This document shows, piece by piece, positions 1 to 5,927 of a stretch of DNA of 7,018 bases; within the stretch, counting starts at the first letter, position 1; every line of letters begins with the position of its first letter. The position numbers and the translations under genes were made by a program. Below the pieces are notes generated by a model. That model ran no database searches. It was not told the DNA's origin and saw only the letters and a list, made by a program, of their open reading frames with translations. This DNA is from Halothece sp. MAG (lineage in GTDB: Bacteria; Cyanobacteriota; Cyanobacteriia; Cyanobacteriales; Rubidibacteraceae): NCBI GenBank assembly GCA_018610095.1, contig JAHEOB010000167.1, positions 1-7,018 of the forward strand, given 5' to 3'.

Positions 1-1032
1 CCTCAAGCGGATGGCGTTGCCGTCAAAGTTACGATTGATAAAGTGGATTTGAGTATTCCCCGTGAAGGATTGGTGGTGGAAGCTAATCAATCTGGCTTAG
101 TGGGAGAATCCTCCATTGATATGTTCCTAGAAAATGAACAAGTGGCTGTGTCAAAAAACGCAGAAAAAACCAACCCGATTAGTGAACAGTGTAATTCTCA
201 AATTATTGTTTGTGAAAATGATAAGATTACTGGAGAAGTGGGAGCCAGTCTTGCACGCTTAATTCGCAGCACCTCCGAAGCTGCTGAAGCCCTCAATGAT
301 CCTAAACTATTGAATAATTTAATTGAGTTAACTAAAAGTGCTCAAGAAGCGGCTGATGGCATTGCACAAACCAGTCAAGAATTATCACAGATTTCGGGAG
401 ATGTTGCCCAGCAATTAGAAGTGTTAAGTGAAACCACCGAAACTACCAGTGACCAATTAGTGGCCACTGCTAAAGAAGCAGAAACATTAATGAGAAATCT
501 TAATACGACCGCTCAAGAAACAGACAAATTAATAGGAAATCTTAACACCGTAGTCGTTGATAATAGAGAAAATATTAACACCACTCTCACTGAAATTAGT
601 CAAAGCAGTCAACAATTAAATCGCGTATTGAGTTCTTTGTCTCCCACCATTGAAAAACTTAATTCCAATTTAAACAGTGGTGATACCCAAACAATTATGG
701 ATAACTTAGAAACCTTAAGTACTAATGCTGCCAAGACTTCAGAAAATTTACGAAATGCCTCTGAAGCCTTAGGAAGTTCTGAAAATTTAATGTTACTGCA
801 ACAAACCCTAGATTCGGCAAGAGCTACTTTTGAAAACACCCAGAAAATTACCTCCGAAATTGATGAAATTACCGGCGATCCGAAAACGAGAAAAGAGTTA
901 AAACAGTTAATTGAAGGATTAAGTGATTTACTCTCCTCTACTCAACAATTAGAAAAGCAATTATTAGCAGCCCAATTGGAAGCGAAATCAAAACAACAAG
1001 AACCATCAGAAAACTCGTCAAAAAATAATTAA
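1..1032 (+). CDS. MCE/MlaD-family lipid-transport substrate-binding protein, 5'-truncated
   Basis: The frame is open from base 1, so the true start and N-terminal membrane anchor lie left of the window; 343 residues are visible. The GTG at 43 is inside the domain and is not the start. The first ~45 residues match the end of an MCE domain: a strand with DLSIPREG, then VVEANQSGLVGESSIDM, typical of cyanobacterial Ycf22/MlaD-like proteins. Two cysteines follow (visible residues 64 and 71, in EQCNSQIIVCEND). From about residue 80 to the end the protein is a long hydrophilic coiled coil rich in Ser, Thr, Asn and Gln. Known for the family: a periplasmic part of an ABC-type lipid transporter (bacterial Mla, plant TGD2), working with a permease and an ATPase, neither of which is visible here. 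Substrate and partners are inferred. It ends TAA at 1030-1032, overlapping the stop of the convergent gene. Confidence 0.88.
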   Translation, partial: PQADGVAVKVTIDKVDLSIPREGLVVEANQSGLVGESSIDMFLENEQVAVSKNAEKTNPISEQCNSQIIVCENDKITGEVGASLARLIRSTSEAAEALNDPKLLNNLIELTKSAQEAADGIAQTSQELSQISGDVAQQLEVLSETTETTSDQLVATAKEAETLMRNLNTTAQETDKLIGNLNTVVVDNRENINTTLTEISQSSQQLNRVLSSLSPTIEKLNSNLNSGDTQTIMDNLETLSTNAAKTSENLRNASEALGSSENLMLLQQTLDSARATFENTQKITSEIDEITGDPKTRKELKQLIEGLSDLLSSTQQLEKQLLAAQLEAKSKQQEPSENSSKNN

Positions 1033-1787
1033 CTGATTTGGGGAGCGTTTTTCCCTAACAATGACAGTAATTCCTGAAGCGTTTTTTGGGTGATTGCTAG
1101 TAATGACACTCGCAGGATAAAAAGCTCATCAGGGGTTAACTGTGGATTTAAGAACCGACAATGGCGATGAAATTGAGTAAAGGTATTGCTGAGAGCAGTT
1201 GCTAGTTTTTCTGCTTGTTCACAACAGGATTCTAAGTAATCTAACGTGAAGATTAATTGATAAAGGAGTTGCCAGTCTGTGCTTTCTAAGGAAGAGAGAT
1301 GAGTGGATTCCTGTTGTTGTAAAGCGTGAATTAAGAAGGCATCACTATCCTCACCAAGGAATGTTTGTTCCACCGCCAATTGCAATAGTTGGCAACATCG
1401 GGCATGGCTATATTGGGGAAACGATAGGGAACTGGGTGGACACTCCATAGGGGAATGAACTGGGAGGCTGGTTAATACGCTGCTTAACCATTGTTGAAGG
1501 GTTTTAGGGGTGAGGGTGATATCAATCCAAGCAGGGGGAGTCATTTGCACCTCAGCCATGGAACCGAGGTGTTTTTGTAGGGGAATAACAAGCTGCTGTG
1601 CCCATGCAGGGGCAATTGCCGTTTCTTTCCCTGCCCAAGCAAGCGCGATCGCGCTACGATAATTAATTTGACGGGATTGTAATCTTAAGGTGAGTGGAAA
1701 GCGTTTCCGCTCATCCTGCCATGGGCTTAAAGCCTCCTGCATTTGTTGTTGTAACCAACGCTGAAGAGAGGGAAAAGTCACCCACAA
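1029..1787 (-). CDS. ArgRS-derived DALR anticodon-binding domain protein lacking the catalytic core
   Basis: About 252 residues, with no signal peptide or membrane segment, so probably cytoplasmic. Residues ~1-105 resemble the N-terminal tRNA-contacting domain of arginyl-tRNA synthetase, ending in AEVQMTPPAWIDITLTPKTL where ArgRS has a GFINI-like strand. Residues ~124-252 resemble its C-terminal DALR anticodon-binding domain: PQYSHARCCQLL (124-135; ArgRS has a YAHAR motif), FHRHCRFL (206-213), and LRVSLLAITQKTLQELLSLLG (225-245) near the C-terminus. The Rossmann aminoacylation core, with its HIGH-type signature, is absent, so it cannot charge tRNA by itself. The start at 1787 is TTG; a GTG two codons in (1781-1779) sits better behind AGAGG and may be the real start. 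It begins 6 bases after the ctp stop, which implies one transcript and possibly coupled translation. Function is unknown; binding to tRNA or another RNA is inferred from the domains. Confidence 0.8.
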   Translation of the reverse strand: MWVTFPSLQRWLQQQMQEALSPWQDERKRFPLTLRLQSRQINYRSAIALAWAGKETAIAPAWAQQLVIPLQKHLGSMAEVQMTPPAWIDITLTPKTLQQWLSSVLTSLPVHSPMECPPSSLSFPQYSHARCCQLLQLAVEQTFLGEDSDAFLIHALQQQESTHLSSLESTDWQLLYQLIFTLDYLESCCEQAEKLATALSNTFTQFHRHCRFLNPQLTPDELFILRVSLLAITQKTLQELLSLLGKNAPQIS

Positions 1788-1793
1788 GCACCT

Positions 1794-3098
1794 CTACTCA
1801 TCCTCAGAATTAGCGTTAAGTGCTGGTTGGTTTAATTGCTTTTTCAGAATCGTGATGGCACGGCTAAATTGGGGATCGTCTTGTGTGCCTTGTAATTTGG
1901 GATTGGAAGATAAACGCACCTTATCTTGACGCGGTAAACGGCTCTTAACATCGGGTTTAATACCTTCTTTTTCAATGAGGTCACCATCAGGCAAATGATA
2001 TCGAGCAACGGTTACAGCAATTCCCGAGCCATCGGCAAGGGATCTGACAGCTTGTATCGTGCCTTTTCCATAGGTTTGTGATCCCACAATGACAGCGCGA
2101 TCATTATCTTTCAGGGCTCCTACAAGAATTTCACTGGCACTAGCAGAGTTTTCATTCACTAACACCGCTAACGGTTTATCGGTTATCATACCGGGATCGG
2201 CTTCAAAGCTACGCTTGCCATTCCCTCGTTCTACCGTCGAAACAATCGTTCCTTGTTCTAAAAATAAATCGGCAATATTGATACTTGCCTCCAGCAATCC
2301 TCCGGGATTGTTTCGTAAATCCAGAACAAACGCCTCAGCATTTTTCTGGCTAAGTTCTGTGAGGGCATCTCGCATTTGTTCAGTGGTATGGGAACTAAAT
2401 TCTTCTACCTGAATATAGCCTACCTGCATGTTATCGATTTCTCGGAGTTTGTAAGTCACACGGGGAATTTCAATTTCATGCCGCGTTAGGGTTCGCTCAA
2501 ATTGTCCAAATCCGCTGCGAGATAAGACTAATTTCACCTTCGTTCCCGACTCACCACGCATCAAATCTGATGCCTGTTCCACATTCAATAAGGAGCTAGG
2601 GCGACCATCAATACTAACAATTTTATCCCCAGGTTGAATGCCAGCTTTTTCAGCAGGAGAATCATCAACAATATCAACCACTTTTAAGGTTTGATGATCG
2701 GAATCCATGGTCAATTGAATCCCAATTCCCGATACTTCACCCGCCGTTTGCCGACTTAACTCTTCAAATTCCTCAGGTTCAAGAAATCGCGTATGAGAAT
2801 CCGCTAATTCATCAATTGCATCCCGAATTGCCTCATAAGCCTCTTGTTTAGACTGATAATTTCGTTCTAATAATTCTTCTCGAATGGCTTCCCACTCATC
2901 TTGATTAAAGTCAGGATGAATATAGTTGTTATGGATAATTTGCCAAACTTCATCAACAACGGTTTTGGGACTTTCTTTTAAATTGGCAAATGCCGATGGC
3001 GTGTTTAAGGGAATTAGCCACCAAATGCCAAGGAATGTTCCTGTTAAAGCAGCAGTTTTTAGAGATTGTTTCAGCCGATGGGGATAAAATGGGGTCAT
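1794..3098 (-). CDS. Carboxyl-terminal processing peptidase (S41 family, CtpA/B/C type)
   Basis: A 434-residue exported serine protease with a PDZ domain. Residues 1-38 are a signal peptide: basic start, hydrophobic stretch 17-31, and SAFA at 35-38 as the likely cleavage site. A helical N-terminal region (~43-115) precedes a PDZ domain (~120-205, with VSGIGIQL and KAGIQPGDKIVSIDGRP). The S41 catalytic domain carries LDLRNNPGG at 259-267 and NSASASEI at 317-324. By alignment with the 25-residue Ser-Lys spacing of the family, the nucleophile is Ser320, with Lys345 and Gln349 in YGKGTIQ. The length fits cyanobacterial Ctp proteins. These act in the thylakoid lumen or periplasm; CtpA matures the photosystem II D1 protein. 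From memory, the text resembles the CtpB/CtpC branch more than D1-processing CtpA, so I give no symbol. It lies 43 bases after the lipoprotein gene on the same strand. No Shine-Dalgarno sequence precedes its ATG. Confidence 0.93.
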   Translation of the reverse strand: MTPFYPHRLKQSLKTAALTGTFLGIWWLIPLNTPSAFANLKESPKTVVDEVWQIIHNNYIHPDFNQDEWEAIREELLERNYQSKQEAYEAIRDAIDELADSHTRFLEPEEFEELSRQTAGEVSGIGIQLTMDSDHQTLKVVDIVDDSPAEKAGIQPGDKIVSIDGRPSSLLNVEQASDLMRGESGTKVKLVLSRSGFGQFERTLTRHEIEIPRVTYKLREIDNMQVGYIQVEEFSSHTTEQMRDALTELSQKNAEAFVLDLRNNPGGLLEASINIADLFLEQGTIVSTVERGNGKRSFEADPGMITDKPLAVLVNENSASASEILVGALKDNDRAVIVGSQTYGKGTIQAVRSLADGSGIAVTVARYHLPDGDLIEKEGIKPDVKSRLPRQDKVRLSSNPKLQGTQDDPQFSRAITILKKQLNQPALNANSEDE

Positions 3099-3141
3099 TG
3101 TTCAGTTACGACACATGAAGCTTCAGCAGGGAAAAGAAACA

Positions 3142-3465
3142 CTATGGGAGTTGTTTTAAGTATAAACCTTGGGAGATTTGCTCCTGGACAGGAATGGACT
3201 TTGATTTTATTTTGGCTTGTATGGTTACCGCTTGACCACTGTCGGGAAGCGGATCATCGGTAACGACCCAAATGGTTCCTGTCTCATCTTTTAATTGATA
3301 AGCTCCCTTGGTTACTAAGTTAGCGCGATCGCGCACGACCCCTTGCACGCGCACGGGGGTGGTACTGGTTTGGGATAACTCCCCAATGGGGGTGAGTTGC
3401 TGTTGCTGATTCCACTGACACCCCACTAAAAATAATAATAAACTTAATAATAATTTTATGGTCAT
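3142..3465 (-). CDS. Small lipoprotein with an OB-fold-like domain
   Basis: With the ATG at 3465 the product is 107 residues, beginning MTIKLLLSLLLFLVGC: a short basic start, a leucine core and a lipobox LVGC with Cys16 as the lipidated residue. An in-frame ATG at 3516 would add 17 residues before this signal, which fits a lipoprotein poorly and would place that start on the likely promoter, so I prefer 3465. The mature part opens with a Gln-rich linker (17-23), then a compact domain (~36-105) with VRVQGVVRDR, YQLKDETGTIWVVTDDPLP and AVTIQAKI, the strand pattern of small OB-fold proteins. The +2 residue is Gln. The function is unknown. Its position upstream of an exported protease suggests an envelope role, and it may be secreted together with, or act beside, that peptidase; this is inference. 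All seven leucines of the signal peptide use TTA. Confidence 0.72.
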   Translation of the reverse strand: MTIKLLLSLLLFLVGCQWNQQQQLTPIGELSQTSTTPVRVQGVVRDRANLVTKGAYQLKDETGTIWVVTDDPLPDSGQAVTIQAKIKSKSIPVQEQISQGLYLKQLP

Positions 3466-3510
3466 AACGGTTGCTGAGGGTGGTTTCAAAGGCAACAAAA
3501 TCTGAGACAC

Positions 3511-3517
3511 TATCATA
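3511..3517. promoter_or_regulatory. Symmetrical -10-like element for divergent transcription
   Basis: In the 86-base spacer between the lipoprotein gene and folD, the odd palindrome CTATCATAG (3510-3518) gives TATCAT on the plus strand (3511-3516) and TATGAT on the minus strand (3517-3512). Each matches TATAAT at five of six bases. Start sites about 7 bases downstream would leave leaders of roughly 30 bases to folD and 40 bases to the lipoprotein ATG at 3465. A weak -35 (TGATCA, 3540-3535 minus, 17-base spacer) is present for the minus direction only. Promoter activity is inferred from sequence alone. Confidence 0.35.
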
Positions 3518-3551
3518 GAGTATTTTTCCGATATTGATCATTTCATTTATC

Positions 3552-4445
3552 ATGACTTCTCAAACAGCTCAGCGATTAGATGGAAAAGCCCTTGCCCAAC
3601 AAATTCAAACTGAACTACAACAGCGGGTTAGCCAACTGCAATCTCAACTTGGGCGAGCCCCTGGATTGGCGGTTTTAATGGTGGGCGATAACCCTGCCAG
3701 TGCCATTTATGTTCGTAATAAACAGCGAGCTTGTGAAAAAATTGGCATTAACTCCTTTGGACAACAGTTTCCCGACAACACCACCCAACAAGAATTAGAA
3801 GCGAAAATTGAACAATTAAATCAAGATGAACGGGTAGATGGGATTCTGGTGCAACTCCCTCTCCCGGAACATTTAAATGCCATTCAGGCTCTTTATAAAA
3901 TTGCTCCTGAAAAAGATGTGGATGGCTTACATCCTAGCAATTTGGGGCAACTTGTCCGTAATGAAAAGGGATTAAAAAGTTGTACCCCAGCCGGGGTGAT
4001 GCAATTACTTGAAGCTTATAATATTTCCATTGCCAGTAAAAAAGCCTTGGTCATTGGACGGAGTATTTTAGTGGGGAAACCGTTAGCCTTAATGTTATTA
4101 GCAGCCAATGCCACTGTCACCATGGCCCATGGCAAAACCCCTCCTAATGATTTGGAAGGATTAAGCCAACAAGCCGATTTGTTATTTGTCGCTGTGGGAA
4201 AACCGGGCTTTATCACCCAAAACATGGTTAAGCCAGGAGCAGTCGTGGTGGATATTGGCATGAATCGCATTCAAGATGAACAGGGAAAAAATCGTCTTAC
4301 AGGGGATGTTGCTTCTCCAGAAGTGGCAGAGGTTGCTAGTTATTTAACGCCTGTGCCAGGGGGAGTCGGCCCCATGACGGTCACCATGTTATTGCAGAAT
4401 ACGATTAACAGTTTTGAAAACCGTTTTTTAACCGTTGACCCCTAA
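3552..4445 (+). CDS. folD: Bifunctional methylenetetrahydrofolate dehydrogenase/methenyltetrahydrofolate cyclohydrolase
   Basis: FolD oxidises 5,10-methylene-THF to methenyl-THF with NADP and hydrolyses that to 10-formyl-THF, in the cytoplasm, supplying one-carbon units for purine and initiator-tRNA synthesis. The 297-residue length is normal. Visible motifs in order: GDNPASAIYVRNK with catalytic-site Tyr53 and Lys57; GILVQLPLP (97-105); KDVDG (121-125); CTPAG (144-148); the dinucleotide-binding VIGRSILVGKP (167-177); and the signature PGGVGPMT (269-276). The ATG at 3552 is chosen because it gives the usual FolD N-terminus (MTSQTAQRLDGKALA); an upstream in-frame TTG at 3534 would add six residues with no family support. 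No Shine-Dalgarno sequence is seen, as with most genes here. It is divergent from the lipoprotein-ctp group and 70 bases upstream of crtE. Confidence 0.97.
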   Translation: MTSQTAQRLDGKALAQQIQTELQQRVSQLQSQLGRAPGLAVLMVGDNPASAIYVRNKQRACEKIGINSFGQQFPDNTTQQELEAKIEQLNQDERVDGILVQLPLPEHLNAIQALYKIAPEKDVDGLHPSNLGQLVRNEKGLKSCTPAGVMQLLEAYNISIASKKALVIGRSILVGKPLALMLLAANATVTMAHGKTPPNDLEGLSQQADLLFVAVGKPGFITQNMVKPGAVVVDIGMNRIQDEQGKNRLTGDVASPEVAEVASYLTPVPGGVGPMTVTMLLQNTINSFENRFLTVDP

Positions 4446-4463
4446 AATATAAAATCGAACTAT
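4435..4463 (+). promoter_or_regulatory. Weak candidate promoter for crtE
   Basis: TTGACC (4435-4440) matches the -35 consensus at five of six bases and is followed after 17 bases by AACTAT (4458-4463), a poor -10. The -35 lies in the last codons of folD. If used, the transcript would start near 4470 and carry the hairpin at 4474-4494 in its leader. Reading through from folD is an equally good explanation for crtE expression. Confidence 0.25.
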
Positions 4464-4473
4464 TGATGCTAAT

Positions 4474-4494
4474 GCTAGGGGGTTGCCCCTAAGC
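4474..4494 (+). other. GC-rich hairpin between folD and crtE
   Basis: GCTAGGGG (4474-4481) pairs with CCCCTA(A)GC (4486-4494) as eight base pairs with one bulged A and a GTTG loop. It is the strongest intergenic stem I found. The bases after it (ACTAACACTTTTCTT) are only loosely T-rich, so it is not a clear intrinsic terminator. It could be a weak terminator or attenuator after folD, a 3'-end stabiliser, or a leader structure for crtE, ending 21 bases before the crtE ATG. Confidence 0.45.
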
Positions 4495-4515
4495 ACTAAC
4501 ACTTTTCTTAAAATC

Positions 4516-5415
4516 ATGCCTGATAATCCAACCTTTGACTTAGACAGCTACCTGCAACAACGAAAATCCCTGGTGGAACAAGCATTGGATGAGTCTCTCC
4601 CGGTGGCAGAACCCACTGTCATCTATGAAGCCATGCGATATTCTCTGTTGGCGGGTGGCAAACGGTTACGCCCCATTTTATGTTTAGCCAGTTGTGAGTT
4701 AGTGGGGGGAACCATTGAAATGGCAATGCCTACAGCCTGTGCTTTAGAGATGATTCATACCATGTCTCTGATTCATGATGATTTACCTGCAATGGATAAT
4801 GATGATTATCGGCGGGGGCAATTAACGAATCATAAAAAATACGGCGAGGATATTGCGATTTTAGCGGGGGATGGTTTATTGGCTTATGCCTTTGAGTATA
4901 TTGCCAGTAACACCCAAGGGGTGAATCCTTCCTCGGTATTACAAGTGATTTCTAAATTAGGGCATACGGTGGGTGCAACGGGATTGGTTGGCGGACAGGT
5001 CGTCGATTTAGCCTCCGAAGGTGATCCTGATATTGGTTTGGAAACCCTTGACTATATTCATCGCCATAAAACGGCAGCGTTGTTAGAAAGCTGTGTCGTG
5101 ACTGGGGCGTTATTAGGGGGAGCAACGAAACAACAGTTAGCTGGATTGTCTCGCTATGCTATTAATATTGGCTTAGCTTTCCAAATTATTGATGATATTC
5201 TCGATGTTACTGCCACCCCACAAGAGTTAGGTAAGAGTGCTGGCAAAGATATCGCTGCCAATAAAGCGACGTATCCTCGGTTATTAGGGTTAGATGCTTC
5301 TAAAGCCAAAGCCCAAGAATTAACGCAAGCTGCCATGACAGAACTGGATGCCTATGGCGAAGCGGGCACTCCCTTACGCGCGATCGCGCAGTTGATTACC
5401 ACTCGCAAAAGTTAA
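4516..5415 (+). CDS. crtE: Geranylgeranyl diphosphate synthase
   Basis: A 299-residue cytoplasmic trans-prenyltransferase that builds C20 GGPP from IPP and allylic diphosphates, feeding carotenoids, the phytyl tail of chlorophyll, and quinones. Visible motifs: GGKRLRP (47-53) for IPP binding; the first aspartate-rich motif DDLPAMD (88-94, followed by NDDYRRG); GQVVDL (160-165); and the second aspartate-rich motif DDILD (226-230). The residue five before the first motif is Met83, as in plant-type GGPP synthases, where bacterial FPP synthases usually have Tyr. This and the two-residue insertion in the first motif support C20 rather than C15 product, but chain length is an inference. The ATG at 4516 gives the family-like N-terminus; an in-frame TTG at 4483 lies inside a hairpin and is unlikely. 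Its stop is two bases before the next gene. A HIP1 site lies at 5380-5387. Confidence 0.95.
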   Translation: MPDNPTFDLDSYLQQRKSLVEQALDESLPVAEPTVIYEAMRYSLLAGGKRLRPILCLASCELVGGTIEMAMPTACALEMIHTMSLIHDDLPAMDNDDYRRGQLTNHKKYGEDIAILAGDGLLAYAFEYIASNTQGVNPSSVLQVISKLGHTVGATGLVGGQVVDLASEGDPDIGLETLDYIHRHKTAALLESCVVTGALLGGATKQQLAGLSRYAINIGLAFQIIDDILDVTATPQELGKSAGKDIAANKATYPRLLGLDASKAKAQELTQAAMTELDAYGEAGTPLRAIAQLITTRKS

Positions 5416-5417
5416 TT

Positions 5418-5873
5418 ATGAATGACTTTCCGAGTATTTTGCAGAATCATCTGCTCTGGGTATCGTTAATCGCTTGCTTAATTGCTCAGGCGTTTAAATT
5501 GCTGATTGAACTACTCCGCTATCGGAAGTTTGATCTGCGATCGCTGTTTACCACAGGGGGGATGCCCAGTGCCCATTCTGCTTTGGTGGCTTCCCTTGCC
5601 ACAGGGGTGGGGTTAATCCAAGGATGGGAAAGTACCGATTTCGCGATCGCGCTGCTATTTGCCATTATTGTCATGTTTGATGCTGCTGGGGTGCGACAAG
5701 CGGCTGGCAAGCAGGCTCGCTTACTGAATCAAATGGTGGATGAACTATTTCAAGAAAACCAAGATTTTAATGAGGAAAAATTAAAAGAATTATTGGGACA
5801 TACGCCGCTACAAGTTATGGTGGGGGTTTTGTTAGGAATTGCTGTGGCTTTATTCGCTGAACCTTGGCTATAA
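5418..5873 (+). CDS. Divergent PAP2 family membrane protein (DUF212, YuiD-like)
   Basis: A 151-residue integral membrane protein, full length for the family. Hydrophobic segments lie near residues 12-32, 50-68, 74-90 and 130-148. The family signature is clear: TTGGMPSAHSALVASLATG (45-63), DAAGVRQAAGKQARLLN (88-104) and LLGHTPLQVMVG (125-136). PSAH (50-53) corresponds to the PSGH phosphatase motif of PAP2 enzymes; the usual third motif (SRxxxxxHxxxD) is not seen, though Arg93, Lys98 and His128 are polar residues in conserved blocks. The catalytic role of the family is not settled as far as I know. It starts two bases after the crtE stop, so it is almost surely co-transcribed and perhaps translationally coupled. 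That position suggests action on prenyl phosphates at the membrane, which is inference. Two HIP1 sites (5537-5544, 5643-5650) lie inside. Confidence 0.9.
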   Translation: MNDFPSILQNHLLWVSLIACLIAQAFKLLIELLRYRKFDLRSLFTTGGMPSAHSALVASLATGVGLIQGWESTDFAIALLFAIIVMFDAAGVRQAAGKQARLLNQMVDELFQENQDFNEEKLKELLGHTPLQVMVGVLLGIAVALFAEPWL

Positions 5874-5887
5874 ATAACGTTCAAATA

Positions 5888-5905
5888 ACAAACGACTCAG
5901 TTTGT
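5888..5905. repeat. Inverted repeat upstream of nagA
   Basis: ACAAAC (5888-5893) and GTTTGT (5900-5905) are perfect inverted arms around the 6-base centre GACTCA. The repeat lies 15-32 bases after the DUF212 stop and about 23 bases upstream of a -10-like TATAAA. There is no T-run after it, so it is not a standard terminator; it could be an operator for nagA or chance. Confidence 0.35.
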
Positions 5906-5927
5906 ACCTCAAAAGACTAAGAAACGC

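Noticed and set aside
609..839. Minus-strand open frame within the MCE gene
   Set aside because: It is antisense to a clear coiled-coil coding region, has no recognisable domain, and its composition follows the opposite strand's codons.
1040..1056. GGGGAGCGTTTTTCCCT as a terminator for the MCE gene
   Set aside because: Only four to five pairs can form, the T-run is in the loop rather than after the stem, and the bases are coding in the convergent gene.
2089..2412. Plus-strand open frame of 107 codons within ctp
   Set aside because: Antisense to the conserved catalytic region of the peptidase; no family likeness and no start context.
3159..3164. TATACT on the minus strand as a ctp promoter -10
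   Set aside because: It matches the consensus well but lies in the last codons of the lipoprotein gene, and no -35 is present at 16-18 bases (best is CCAGGA).
3066..3263. Plus-strand open frame across the ctp/lipoprotein gap
   Set aside because: It overlaps the ctp start and the lipoprotein end on the other strand and shows no motif.
3466..3516. Longer lipoprotein from the ATG at 3516
   Set aside because: It would put 17 residues before a textbook lipoprotein signal, and this ATG coincides with the likely -10 element.
3320..3553. Minus-strand frame overlapping the lipoprotein gene in another frame
   Set aside because: Its Arg/Ala-rich tail arises from the HIP1 and GC-rich stretch read out of frame; the lipoprotein frame has a signal peptide and an OB-like pattern.
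4016..5710. Minus-strand frames inside folD, crtE and the DUF212 gene
   Set aside because: All three (4016-4270, 5154-5336, 5519-5710) are antisense shadows of strongly conserved genes.
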